Source: Pycnococcus provasolii
Taxonomy: Eukaryota > Chlorophyta > Pseudoscourfieldiophyceae > Pseudoscourfieldiales > Pycnococcaceae
Direction: 5' to 3'
Assembly (NCBI GenBank): GCA_938743325.2
Contig: OW568861.1
Span: 992,001-1,056,000 of the forward strand
Length of the DNA stretch: 64,000 nucleotides
The translations under genes and the position numbers were made by a program. Position 1 is the stretch's first letter, and each line of letters begins with the position of its first letter. Positions 30,734-40,177 of the stretch are shown here, piece by piece. The notes beneath the pieces were generated by a model that made no database searches, was not told the origin of the DNA, and saw nothing but the letters and a program-made list of their open reading frames with translations.

Positions 30734-32500
30734 ATGGCCCCCGATGACCCGCTGGCAGACGACACCGCGCCTCTGAGGCTGGAAGTCGAAGCCGAAGATA
30801 TGAATACGATCGACGACTACACCAACAGGAGACACGCGCACAGGTCGTCCCTGCACGCCGCGAGGTGGTCTTTGCGATCGTGGCTCTGCCTCGGAGCGCG
30901 ATGGCGTACAAGACTCGCACCTTCAGCCGCAGTCGCACTCCTCGTGTTAGTCGTCGTCGTCGTGCTCTCGGTATCCGCACCGAAGCCTACTGCAGAAGGC
31001 GAGCCTGAAGGCTCCTCTAAGGAATCTCTGTCTTGCTGCCCGACTACATCGACCACGACCACGACGACGTCGCGCGACACCACCACCGCACCAACGACGA
31101 CGACGCAACCAACCCCCGCGTCCACGACGACGACGACGACGGCGACGGCGACGACAACAACAACTGCAGCAGCACCAACGTCTGCGTCGACGACGACGGC
31201 GACAACAACCGAGAGCACAGCCACGTCCTCCACGTCGTCAACCACAACACCAACGACCACAACCACGACAAAAGCCACAACCACTACCACTACCAGTGCT
31301 GCGTCGCCACCGCCACCACCATCGCCACCACCGCCACCACCGCCACCACCTCAGCTCTTCTACGACTACCGCACGGTCGTCCTCGACACGCCTTTCAAAC
31401 ATTTCCACAACGCCAACGACATCGTGAACATGATCACCACAAAGATTCTCACCAGCAGTAAAGCCACACGTCCTGGTGGCAGCGTGGATGACTCCGCCGC
31501 CTGCGTCACTTGCGACGACACGAAGATACCCATGGCTTGGATTCCCGATTGGTTTGGGCATGGCGAGGGTATTGTGGGCAAGAGCGTTCTCGGTGCGGAC
31601 ATCTACGCCCTCGTCGTGGGCAATGCCACCGCGGAGCGCGCCGTTTACGTTCAGGGAGGCTTACACGCGCGTGAGTGGATCTCGCCCGCAAGCATCCTCG
31701 GAACGCTGCACATTCTCGCTGAGAAACCGACGGCAGCCATGGTAGATATGCTGAAGAACGTTGCGCTTTACGTGGTCGTCGTGGCCAACCCAGACGGCTA
31801 CGACTATTCGATAACCACCAATCGCATGTGGCGCAAGAACCGCAACCCGAATACCAACGTGGACACGAGCATGTGTCCTCGGGATATGGGTTCAGGTGTG
31901 GACCTTAATCGGAACTGGGGAAGCCACTGGGCTGGCGCTGACGGCGATGCAAGTCCATGCAGCAACGCATATCGCGGCGCGTCGGCATTCTCGGAGCCAG
32001 AAACGGCAGCATTGCGCGATTTCGTGCTTAAGTTGGTTGAGCTTCACTACCTCGGCGCGGCGGTGGATTTCCACTCCTACGGGCAGCTGATCATGCGGCA
32101 GCCTGGTTGGACGCCCGGCGTTGCTCCCGTCGTCAGCGATGCGGTGCAGCAGGCGCAGCAGGCGATAGGAGAGCGCATGCGCGACGCCGTTGTGTACAAT
32201 GGAGGGCCAGCGTACACCGTGGAGAGCGCTGCGAAATTGTACCCCGTGGGTGGATCCGCGGATGACTGGTTCTACACGAAGGCGGAGTCGGAGCAGCACA
32301 TTGGCATGGCGGTAGAATTGCGCCCTTGCTACGACTGCAACAGTGTGGGATTTACGCCGGCGGCGAGCACGATCGAGCCCACGTCGAAAGACGTCCTGGC
32401 CATGACGGCAGTTCTTATTGACGAAGTTTCGAAGATGCAGGTGACGTCTTCGAGGAGGAGGCGAATGATGGAGCACAGGTTGGCGACCGCAGCTGCGTAA
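30734..32500 (+). CDS. Membrane-anchored M14 metallocarboxypeptidase with Thr-rich stalk
   Basis: 588 residues, ATG in good context. A cytosolic start of about 60 residues precedes a single hydrophobic helix (VALLVLVVVVVLSVSA, near 63-83), giving a type II membrane topology or an uncleaved signal. A Thr-rich stalk of about 100 residues, likely O-glycosylated, and a poly-Pro run follow. The peptidase domain (about 215-575) carries all expected residues: zinc ligands His311 and Glu314 (HAREW), Asn392-Arg393 in DLNRNW, His447 (DFHSYGQ) and the general base Glu528 (AVELRPC); IPxPxGS-like VGGSADDWFY is also present. It should remove C-terminal residues from extracellular or lumenal peptides. The substrate preference is not clear. 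Confidence 0.9.
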   Translation: MAPDDPLADDTAPLRLEVEAEDMNTIDDYTNRRHAHRSSLHAARWSLRSWLCLGARWRTRLAPSAAVALLVLVVVVVLSVSAPKPTAEGEPEGSSKESLSCCPTTSTTTTTTSRDTTTAPTTTTQPTPASTTTTTTATATTTTTAAAPTSASTTTATTTESTATSSTSSTTTPTTTTTTKATTTTTTSAASPPPPPSPPPPPPPPPQLFYDYRTVVLDTPFKHFHNANDIVNMITTKILTSSKATRPGGSVDDSAACVTCDDTKIPMAWIPDWFGHGEGIVGKSVLGADIYALVVGNATAERAVYVQGGLHAREWISPASILGTLHILAEKPTAAMVDMLKNVALYVVVVANPDGYDYSITTNRMWRKNRNPNTNVDTSMCPRDMGSGVDLNRNWGSHWAGADGDASPCSNAYRGASAFSEPETAALRDFVLKLVELHYLGAAVDFHSYGQLIMRQPGWTPGVAPVVSDAVQQAQQAIGERMRDAVVYNGGPAYTVESAAKLYPVGGSADDWFYTKAESEQHIGMAVELRPCYDCNSVGFTPAASTIEPTSKDVLAMTAVLIDEVSKMQVTSSRRRRMMEHRLATAAA

Positions 32501-32560
32501 GCACGAGTCATTGATTCTGAAAAGAACGATGGTCAAAATTTATTAAAATTTATTTATTTT

Positions 32561-33895
32561 CTATTTCACAAGATAAAATTCGCAAAGCTCTGCGGCACCC
32601 TCGTCGCCACGCTCCCTTAGCGCATCCGCAACGTCGCGTCGAGCCTGGTTCCAGTCCCAGTCACTCGTGCGGTTGGTGGCATGTGCATCGCTCGCCACCG
32701 CGTCGAGCATGCTGGCAATACGCGCGGCGCCGTCGGGCGCGGCGGGTGCTGCCGCATCCATCGACGCGCCGCCGGCTCCTCCCGTAACGGCATCGAGAGC
32801 GATGCTGGCAGCACGCGCGCGCGCGGCGGACTGCTCTCCTTCTAGAAATTCACGCAGTTCGGATGGCGATATGGTTTCGTCGAAGCCCGTAGCCTTTTTG
32901 AGAGCGGCGAGATTTGGTAGAGGTGCCACGCCACCTTCGACGGCGGGTTTAGGCTGCTCGCTGCCGTAGCATTTCACCATCCACCACGCCCCATTCCAAA
33001 GAGCGAGGCGAGCAGCGTCGCGCGCCTCCTCCTCTCGGTCGACGCGGTCGTCGAGAAGTAGTGCCACCTGAAATGCGTGCGGAATCATCCCAAACAGACC
33101 CGTGGTGGGCACCTCGGAGCCTGCAGACAGAAGATTGCTCAGGTACCACTCGGCTGTGACGAGCGCGGAGTCGACGTCGTTCTTGCCATCCTGCAGGTGC
33201 CTATTTGCGAGCATTTCGGCAAAGCGCGGCGCGATGATTTTTCTCGTGGCAAGAAACTGCGGCAGGAGCTTAAGTTTGGCTCTTTCCATCTCACCTGGCT
33301 GGTAGTAGAACTCGGCTGCGGCTGCGCCAGCGATGTCCGCGACGGCATCTTGTATTGCGGTTGCGTTTGTTTCAGCATCCTCCTCGACGAGCGCGGCGTT
33401 GACGTACTCGAGCGGTGATCGAGCGAGCACTTCTAACGAGGCACCTCGTGCGTGTTCCCTGACAATGGGCTGAGCGAACGGCGTGTCTGGGTCAGCATCT
33501 GAGGAAACGTCTGGGTGGATGAGGAGACCGACGCGTGCTCCCGCAAAGTCGACGGCGAGGGGCACGAGGTACGGGTGTGAGTTTTGTGCAGCTTGCGCGG
33601 CAGACGCGTCGAGAAGCGTCCCTCCTTGCGCGTTGAGCGCCGCCGCGAGTGCGGCGACGTGCGCGGAGCATCTTCGCCGTGCGACTGACGTGATGATGGT
33701 TTGCACAGATTGTGCGCACGCCAGCGGCGTGTCAATTGTTGCATCGCCGAGACTGGAGTCTGGCGACTCCCGCGACGACGCCGATGCTGCAGCAACAAAT
33801 TTTCTTCGTGACAATGTTGCCGCAGGGCGAGGTTTCTTCTTAAGGTGAACGTGAGAGGAGCCACCACCACAACGAGAAGAAAGAGCCATGGTCAT
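32561..33895 (-). CDS. Probable plastid-targeted protein of unknown function
   Basis: 444 residues from the first ATG in frame at 33895; a second ATG at 33889 is close. The first 45 residues are rich in Ser, Arg, Lys and Ala with no acids (KKKPRPAATLSRRKFVAAASA), a typical chloroplast transit peptide. The rest is helical and Ala-rich, with conserved-looking blocks LACAQSVQTIITSVARR, YLVPLAVDFAGARVGLLIHPD and AEWYLSNLLSAGSEVPTTGLF. The family is not recognised; no catalytic motif was found. Convergent with the carboxypeptidase, 60 bp apart. Its upstream region is interrupted, 185 bp before the start codon, by the transposon described below. Confidence 0.7.
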   Translation of the reverse strand: MTMALSSRCGGGSSHVHLKKKPRPAATLSRRKFVAAASASSRESPDSSLGDATIDTPLACAQSVQTIITSVARRRCSAHVAALAAALNAQGGTLLDASAAQAAQNSHPYLVPLAVDFAGARVGLLIHPDVSSDADPDTPFAQPIVREHARGASLEVLARSPLEYVNAALVEEDAETNATAIQDAVADIAGAAAAEFYYQPGEMERAKLKLLPQFLATRKIIAPRFAEMLANRHLQDGKNDVDSALVTAEWYLSNLLSAGSEVPTTGLFGMIPHAFQVALLLDDRVDREEEARDAARLALWNGAWWMVKCYGSEQPKPAVEGGVAPLPNLAALKKATGFDETISPSELREFLEGEQSAARARAASIALDAVTGGAGGASMDAAAPAAPDGAARIASMLDAVASDAHATNRTSDWDWNQARRDVADALRERGDEGAAELCEFYLVK

Positions 33896-34081
33896 CAAAG
33901 GGCTTAAAGGCTGAAAGGGAAAGGATCAACGAGAAGGAAGAGGAAGAGGAACTGAGGAAGAGCCACCACGGAACTCTGGACTCTGGACTGTGCCGCCCCT
34001 TGCCAAAGACGGACTGACCAAAACCCCAGACGGAACCGAGATATTCCAGACCGGTATCCCCCCCTTGCAGCGCATATCTTA

Positions 34082-34183
34082 GTATCCTGGAAAGAACTGC
34101 TCGCCCACCCGATAACTTCACCGTTTCGGGGTTGTTTTGGACGCCGTTTGTTCTCCACGGAACCTATGTTAGGCCTCATTTGG
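34082..34183 (+). repeat. Left terminal inverted repeat, 102 bp
   Basis: Base-for-base reverse complement of 36246-36347, checked by hand along the full length. The match stops at 34184. Confidence 0.95.
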
Positions 34184-34391
34184 CCTGTGTAGCAGTATCC
34201 CTCGTTTTGAGAGACGGTTGCTCACAGTGGCGTGTTGATTGAATCGCACAGGAGCGCATCTCCATAGTGGGAAGGCCCACTGTTTCCCGGGGCCCCGACC
34301 TAGAATTTCCGACCATCCAGGATCCCCCGACCTGTACGACAGGAACAAACTTTGGTCCAAACTCCCGCCATCTCTTTCTCCATTTCTCACA

Positions 34392-34403
34392 ATGGCATCA
34401 GCA

Positions 34404-34437
<34 letters not shown>

Positions 34438-36233
34438 GCGAAGAAAACAAGTTGCCAGGTCCTGCTCAGTCTTACTGGGACTTACGCCATGCGTGCGTCA
34501 AAGTCATGAACCGGCTATCGCGCGATCCTAAGCGAGCACCGCTTGAAAAAGTGGATGCTGGATCGCGCTTGAACGCGCCGACGCCATTGTGGATGGTTAC
34601 AAAGGTTGTTCAAGAAAGGAAGAGTAACCCAGAGTTAAATCAACGAGAACTTTCAGATAAGGTTGGTCTTCCACGCACAACAGTTCGGGGCATTCTCCAA
34701 CAAGAACAAGATGGTGGCGCCCTGCGCATCCGCACGTCCTTCGGTGAAGATGGCCGTGAGAGGATCCTGACGGTGGAGCAAGAGAAGTTGTTGTTGGAAG
34801 TTGCGGACGGTGCTCCGTACATTCCTGATGTTAAGCTTGTGCCTATGGCGCAAGCGAAGGACAACGCCTTTCCCGACTTGTCTAGGCGAACTCTGTACAA
34901 CTATTTGTACGTGTACTGCACACCTCCGTTTGTGATCAAGCAGACGGACGGAACAACACTAGAAAAAAACCACGTTCGCGTGTTCGACATGCACCTCGGG
35001 TACGTCGAGGGTTTTGTGAAGTGGCGCAAGTCGAATGGCGACGTCCTTATCTTCTACTTGGATGAGTTTCCTATCGCTGTTCCGTGGTGGCCGACGCACG
35101 GCAGGACGAGGAGAGGGACAACATTGCACGCAGACGCGGCGTACCGTACGACAAAGCATTCCGCGATCATGTGTGTGGGAGAGCAACACCGCATTCTTAA
35201 AGCTTTCCTTTACAAAACCGCCGTCAACGACGACAAGTACGTGGACTTCATGTTGAAAAATCAGGCCACGGATGATGCCTGCCCGTCCTTTGGTGGCGAG
35301 GCACTCGTGACGAGGCTCAAGAAAATCGCCGATGAAACAAAACAACGCGTACTCCTGCTCGTGGACCGGCTAGGCACGTCCGGCACGAAGCACTACCCGG
35401 ACAAGCAGCACTTCAACCGAAAGGTGAAGACGTCGTTTTCGCGGGATAATGGCCTCGGGTACGCGCACCTGCCAGTGAAAGGCTATCTGTTCGACCCCAT
35501 CGAGCCGGCGAACGGCTTGATCCAGCGCTTCGTTGAGACGAAGTGGTTTTCAGAGACGCCACGAACGACGTCGTGGGGGCACGTCGTGCCAGGCCCGGCA
35601 GACTTTGCCGAAGCCGTTGCGGCTTTCAAAGCCGCAATCTGCGACACGAACGACCAGGGAAAAAAAAACCCGTTCCCTGGATTTTATCGGTGGCGTCAGT
35701 TCAGTTTGGCGGCAAAGAAGGTGTGGGAAAAGAACGCGCACGCGCAAAAGGCAATCGCAGACCGCAAAAAAACACCAAAGGCACAGAGGTGGACGTGGGA
35801 TCCAGAACGTGCGTGGGAACACGACTTCCCCTCGCGGTGGGAGGGTCTTCGGGACGACGTACCTGAGGAAAGCATGCCGCGCACTGTGCCACCACCGCCA
35901 CCTCCAGCTGGCGATGTGCCTCCGCCACCACCGTTGCCATCTGAACAAGCTGTGCCACCGCCGCCACTGCCGCCACCTCCAGGTGTGCCACCGCCGCCGC
36001 CGCCACTGCCAGATTCGAAGGGGAAGCGGAAAGTCGAATGGGCGGAACTGCTGGAGTCTGAGACTGAGTCGGATCAGTCTGATGGGGACTCTGAAGGAAA
36101 GGGTCCCGGGCAGACAGGGAATCGGGCCGGTCCCTCTATTTTCACCCGATCAAGGGGGAGGTCTGATCTAGCCTCGCTCGCCCAGGCCGCCGAGGTTGCG
36201 TCTGGCGACGACGTAGTGTTGTACGGTGACTGA
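34392..36233 (+). CDS. Transposase (DDE, Tc1/mariner-like) with Gly-run and Pro-rich tail
   Basis: 613 residues from the first ATG (CACAATGGCA), immediately followed by a Gly run encoded by (GGC)n. An HTH region at about 65-115 (WMVTKVVQERKSNPELNQRELSDKVGLPRTTVRGIL) should bind the terminal repeats. The catalytic core has Asp224 (FYLDEFPI), Asp325 (LLLVDRLG) and the PIE motif with Glu371 (FDPIEPANGLIQRF), a DD45E spacing by this reading; Asp368 is an alternative third acid. Between them lies a basic TRRGTTLHADAAY block. The tail (about 495-545) is poly-Pro and then Asp/Ser/Glu-rich. No frameshift or internal stop is present, so the enzyme may be active. The exact Tc1/mariner family is not recognised. 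Confidence 0.9.
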
Positions 36234-36245
36234 TAATTTTTGTAA

Positions 36246-36347
36246 CCAAATGAGGCCTAACATAGGTTCCGTGGAGAACAAACGGCGTCCAAAACAACCC
36301 CGAAACGGTGAAGTTATCGGGTGGGCGAGCAGTTCTTTCCAGGATAC
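36246..36347 (-). repeat. Right terminal inverted repeat, 102 bp
   Basis: Perfect partner of 34082-34183. It begins 13 bp after the transposase stop codon and ends in GGATAC, followed by the TA duplication. Confidence 0.95.
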
Positions 36348-36351
36348 TATC

Positions 36352-36358
36352 TATAAAA
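36352..36358 (+). promoter_or_regulatory. TATA box (TATAAAA) of the downstream plastid coiled-coil gene
   Basis: TATAAAA starts 5 bp after the transposon's right end and 92 bp before the start codon at 36444. Position and match fit a core promoter with a 5' UTR of about 60 nt. Confidence 0.55.
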
Positions 36359-36443
36359 TTCGGTCCCACGTGCGCAGCTCGCCCTCCCTCGAATTAGAAT
36401 TAGCCCGCACACTTCTCTCGTTCCATACTTCCATACTTTTAAC

Positions 36444-38108
36444 ATGTTACTGCACACTTCTTCTAAGTGCGCCCACCAACGTCGCAATGAGGCTACGTCC
36501 CGGCTACGTCGCGCGTCAACGTCAACGTCACGTGTGCGTGCGTCTTCCTCTTCCGATGCTAACCCGAAGGATTCAAATAATAAGGCGAAGGCCGCTCGGA
36601 CATCACAAGATGTGCTGAAAACCTCGCTCGCCTCTTTATACGCATCAGCCGTGCTCGCCGCGCCGTTCGTGCCTTTGGCAACGAACCCGCTCGTGTCACC
36701 TGCACGAGCAGACGAAGCCGCCGCTGTTGCCGAAAAAACGCCTGAACAGCTCGCAAAAGAACGCATACAAAAAATGAAAGAGCAGAAGCGACTCGCGAGG
36801 CAAGGCGCCGTCCCCGCCGAAAAGGACGAGAAAACGCCTGTGAACGCCGCCGAGGAGAAGAAGGCGGCGGCGGCGGCGAACAAGGCGCGACAGGAACGAC
36901 TCGACCAACTCAAGGCGGAAAAGGAGAGAATCGCCGCAGAAAAAGCCGCGAGGGAAGCAGCGGAAAATGTGGAAATGGACGAAGAGGCGGTGGCGGCGGC
37001 GAAGCGGAAGGCGGAGGAAGAAGAAAAGGCGGCACGTGAGCAGGCTGCGCGCGAGACGGAGGAGAGGGCCGCGGCAGCCGCCTTGGCGAGGGCGCGCGAG
37101 GCGGAGGAAAGGGCCGCGGCGGCAGCGTCTAGTGCACCGGCCATCACGGCCGCGCCGACGCCCGCGCCCGCGCCAGCTGCTCCGGAGGCACCACCCGCCA
37201 TCGAGATGCCGTCGATTGAGATGCCGGACGTGAAGCTGCCTGATTTGCCAGACGTCGGAAATATCCAAATGCCGGACATGCCAGAGATTAGCATGCCGGA
37301 GATTAGCATGCCGGAGATTAGCATGCCGGAGATAAATGTGCCGGACATCGCCCTGCCAAACATCGATGTTCCCGACGCGTCGGCGCTGCTCGGAAAGGCA
37401 AAGGGCATGTTCGGAGGCTTCTCGATGCCAAAGGTGGACATGCCGAAGGTGGACATGCCGAAAATAGAAATGCCAGCACCGCCAACCCCGGAGGAGCTTG
37501 AGGCTCGTGCGGCGGCGGAGGCGCAGCGCAAGGAGGAGGAGGCACGCAAGGCGGAGGAAGCGCGTGCGGAAGCTGAGAAGGCGGCGGCTGAGCGTGCGGC
37601 GGTAGCGCAGCGCAGCGCGGAGGAGCGTGCGGCAGCGCAGCGCCAGGCGGAAGAGGCTCGTCAGGCGGAGGAGGCGCGCGCGGCGGCAGAGAAGGCGGCT
37701 GCCGAGCGTGCGGCGGAGGCGCAGCGCCAGGCGGAGGAACGTGCGGCGGAGCAGAGGAGGGCGGAGGAGGCACGCCGTGCCGAGCTCGAGAGGATCGCGG
37801 CAGAAAGGGCTGCGGCGGAGAAGGCGGCGGCAGAAAAGGCGGCAAAGGAGGCTGCGGAGAAAGCTGAGAAAAAGGCGGCTCGCCTGGCAAATGAGAAGGC
37901 CGCAAAGGACGAGGCGCAGGCGGCGACAAATGATCTTCTTTCAGGCGTGAAGAATACCCTCGTGGTCGGTGGAAGTGTGGGAGCTCTTGCTCTCGCTGCG
38001 TTCGTGGCATCGAAGGTGGCAAGCTTCGTGAAGGAGTACGGCAAATACTTCCCGGCAGCCGGTCTAGCACTTGTGATTGCGGTCGTGGCGTACCTGATCG
38101 CGGGATGA
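36444..38108 (+). CDS. Probable plastid (thylakoid-type signal) coiled-coil protein with C-terminal membrane helix
   Basis: 554 residues. The N-terminus looks bipartite: a Ser/Arg/Thr-rich stretch (about 1-45), then a hydrophobic segment (SLYASAVLAAPFVPLATNPLV) ending in SPARA-DE, an A-x-A site typical of thylakoid lumen targeting. A long charged coiled coil (about 100-225) follows. The centre (about 252-350) repeats a short MPxIxMP-like unit, including EISMP three times in a row encoded by identical 15-bp units, and VDMPK twice. A second Ala/Glu/Arg coiled coil (about 350-500) leads to a membrane pair at the end (GALALAAFVASKVASFV and AAGLALVIAVVAYLIAG). A structural or scaffold role at a plastid membrane is likely; the family is not recognised. 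Confidence 0.75.
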   Translation: MLLHTSSKCAHQRRNEATSRLRRASTSTSRVRASSSSDANPKDSNNKAKAARTSQDVLKTSLASLYASAVLAAPFVPLATNPLVSPARADEAAAVAEKTPEQLAKERIQKMKEQKRLARQGAVPAEKDEKTPVNAAEEKKAAAAANKARQERLDQLKAEKERIAAEKAAREAAENVEMDEEAVAAAKRKAEEEEKAAREQAARETEERAAAAALARAREAEERAAAAASSAPAITAAPTPAPAPAAPEAPPAIEMPSIEMPDVKLPDLPDVGNIQMPDMPEISMPEISMPEISMPEINVPDIALPNIDVPDASALLGKAKGMFGGFSMPKVDMPKVDMPKIEMPAPPTPEELEARAAAEAQRKEEEARKAEEARAEAEKAAAERAAVAQRSAEERAAAQRQAEEARQAEEARAAAEKAAAERAAEAQRQAEERAAEQRRAEEARRAELERIAAERAAAEKAAAEKAAKEAAEKAEKKAARLANEKAAKDEAQAATNDLLSGVKNTLVVGGSVGALALAAFVASKVASFVKEYGKYFPAAGLALVIAVVAYLIAG

Positions 38109-38213
38109 TGATTATGATTTGATTTTCAACACAGGTAACTCTGGTCAAGCTGATACATATGTTTGTTAAAGTTTTTTTCCCCTTACCCTACACATTTCCT
38201 GCCTCCATTCCTT

Positions 38214-39743
38214 TCACAGAAGACCGAATGGCGCGATGTTCATCTCCTCGTATTCTTTCACAAGAACCTCGAGGTTTGCCTGGTACGGCTCATAGAACGA
38301 ACGCAGCGCCTCTCGTGCCGTCGCATTGAGCAAGTGCGCCGTTGGAGGTCGGTCACTATCCTGTGCCGTGTTCGCATCGACGTGCTCGCGCGCCTCCGAT
38401 TGACGCAGCGGTGGCAGATCAAGGAAGTCCGTCACGGCATTCGCAACGATGGCTGGTCGTGACGCGAGCATGGAGAGCGGAATCAATCGAAACTGGCTTG
38501 GGTGGAAGATACGCCACCAGTGGCGCAGCTGTGCGGCGTAAAATCCTCCAAGAAGACCCCCGAGATTCACGTCGTCGACCATGTCATAGCTGCAAAGCCG
38601 CATTATGTTTCCCCAAAAGTGATCTGATCCACGTGCCATGCCACCAAGCTCCGTCTCGTGCCGCTGACGGCATGCTTGCCACGCCTCAATCTGGCGGAGA
38701 GTATACTCGCTCGCAGCCTTGGAAACGTCCGATCGATACGCCGGTTCGATCCTGTCGTCGAGCCACCCAGCCTCGAATGCCATAGCAAACCAGCTCGCAA
38801 ATCGATCGACGGGATCGCGCAGCACGACCAAAAATCGCCCTTGAGATGTGCTGTTGTTGCTGCTTCGGTAGCTGCGCAGGAGAGATGCGACGCGCTCGGG
38901 CACATCAGCCTTGATTAGGTAATCTGGAGTGCTATCGAGCCCAACCATCCGTTGCTCAGCCAATGATGATGATAATAATGATGATGATGAGCGAATGCGT
39001 GGATAGTGGCAGAGCATGAATGCACGACCACGCTGCCACCTCGCATCCCAGTCGAAAAAGTGCATCTCCTTGCCAGGGATGCCAGGCTCTTTTGGCCAAT
39101 CACCCTCCGCCCCTGTCATGATGGTCGCGTCTCCATCCACCTCCCACACATTCATTTGCGCGCTCTTCACGCCATATCCACTTGAGGCGACGTCGACGGT
39201 GTTTGCGCCGCACGCGCCGACAATTTGTGGGTGCCTAAGAAGGCTGGCGTGAAGACTCGTGGTGCCACCTTTCTGCACACCGATGAGAAATGCGGTGGGA
39301 ACTGCGGGGTACAGCGACTCGTCGTCGAAGTACGAGCACTCGTCGCTTTTGTTGATCTGTGTATTTTCGTCGTCCAGTGCGCCACAGGTGAGGTCTAGGC
39401 AGTCGCGCACGACGTCCTCGCCCGTGCATGTCGCCAGAACTTGCTGCTGGTAGTTATCGTCATTGTCGTTGCTACTCAGTCCTCTGCGCGTGACAACGTG
39501 CGCGAATCCCATGTCGAGGTTTGATGGATGGTACTCGTCGTCGTCGAATCTGACCGATTGGACTGCGAAAGTCATGGATGAATTCAGCGCATCATCCACC
39601 GCGGCATCTAGCGCGGCATCCAGCGCGTCCAGCGCGTCGTCTAGCCCGTCGTTCGGCGATGCGGCGTGAGGGGAGCGCTCAAGCGGGATGGTCGTGAGCA
39701 TCATCATTATGAGCGTGATCGGGATGGTCATCTCCATCATCAT
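38214..39743 (-). CDS. Type II membrane sulfotransferase (PAPS-dependent)
   Basis: 509 residues from the first ATG. A Met-rich hydrophobic segment at the very N-terminus (ITLIMMMLTTIPL) suits a Golgi signal anchor. The 5'-phosphosulfate loop is FLIGVQKGGTTSLH (Lys158) and the 3'-phosphate motif is VVLRDPVDRFASWF (Arg309, Ser317), both intact. KEMHFFD and STPDYLIKADVPERV are further Golgi carbohydrate sulfotransferase features. It should transfer sulfate from PAPS to a glycan in the Golgi. The pair of conserved motifs makes the class secure; the acceptor sugar is unknown. It is divergent from the EHD gene and near other glycan genes. Confidence 0.9.
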   Translation of the reverse strand: MMMEMTIPITLIMMMLTTIPLERSPHAASPNDGLDDALDALDAALDAAVDDALNSSMTFAVQSVRFDDDEYHPSNLDMGFAHVVTRRGLSSNDNDDNYQQQVLATCTGEDVVRDCLDLTCGALDDENTQINKSDECSYFDDESLYPAVPTAFLIGVQKGGTTSLHASLLRHPQIVGACGANTVDVASSGYGVKSAQMNVWEVDGDATIMTGAEGDWPKEPGIPGKEMHFFDWDARWQRGRAFMLCHYPRIRSSSSLLSSSLAEQRMVGLDSTPDYLIKADVPERVASLLRSYRSSNNSTSQGRFLVVLRDPVDRFASWFAMAFEAGWLDDRIEPAYRSDVSKAASEYTLRQIEAWQACRQRHETELGGMARGSDHFWGNIMRLCSYDMVDDVNLGGLLGGFYAAQLRHWWRIFHPSQFRLIPLSMLASRPAIVANAVTDFLDLPPLRQSEAREHVDANTAQDSDRPPTAHLLNATAREALRSFYEPYQANLEVLVKEYEEMNIAPFGLL

Positions 39744-40177
39744 CCTCACGATCGGTTCTTATTGATAATAAAGATAATAACGACAGCGACGACGACTAAA
39801 CTCTTCTTCTAACCGAAGCAGGACTTTATTGCACGTCCTCCTCCAGCCAGCTGTTGTGAGGTGGTGAAGTAAAGAAGAGAGAGAGAGGACGTTGACTTGA
39901 CCGAGACAGACTGGGAGAGGAGCGACATGGCATACCGTATCGAATTGGCGCCAGAGGTGGTATGGGTTGTGTCGGAAAAGGACAAAAAGGACCTCAAAGG
40001 ACGACAGCTTTGGGCCAGCCAAGAAAAAGGAGGGGGGGGGTGGGATTTATAGACTAAGGGTGAGATTAGGGGTTCGCGGCCTGCTGAAATTTTGACTTTT
40101 GGGGTTTGGGGGGGACCACTCGTCGATTCGAAAAAAAGTAAAAACGCCCTCCCTTCCTCCCTCGTCATCATAATTCC
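39744..40177. promoter_or_regulatory. Divergent promoter region, sulfotransferase / EHD
   Basis: 434 bp between two start codons. It contains a G-run (about 40031-40040), a second G-rich block with TTTTGGGGTTTGGGGGGG near 40099 and AT-rich tracts. No supported gene. Confidence 0.45.

Larger units (their letters stand above)
34082..36347 (+). mobile_element. Tc1/mariner-superfamily DNA transposon, complete
   Basis: The 2266-bp element is bounded by perfectly matching 102-bp terminal inverted repeats that begin GTATCCTGG at both ends. It is flanked by TA on each side (34080-34081 and 36348-36349), the target duplication typical of Tc1/mariner. One long intact transposase frame fills the inside. 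Identical inverted repeats and an intact gene suggest recent insertion. The empty site would have read …ATATCT-TA-TCTATAAAA…, in a 280-bp intergenic space. Confidence 0.93.

Noticed and set aside
30817-31290. Minus-strand Val-rich frame
   Set aside because: Complement of the Thr-rich stalk of the carboxypeptidase (ACN codons read as GTN), not a membrane protein.
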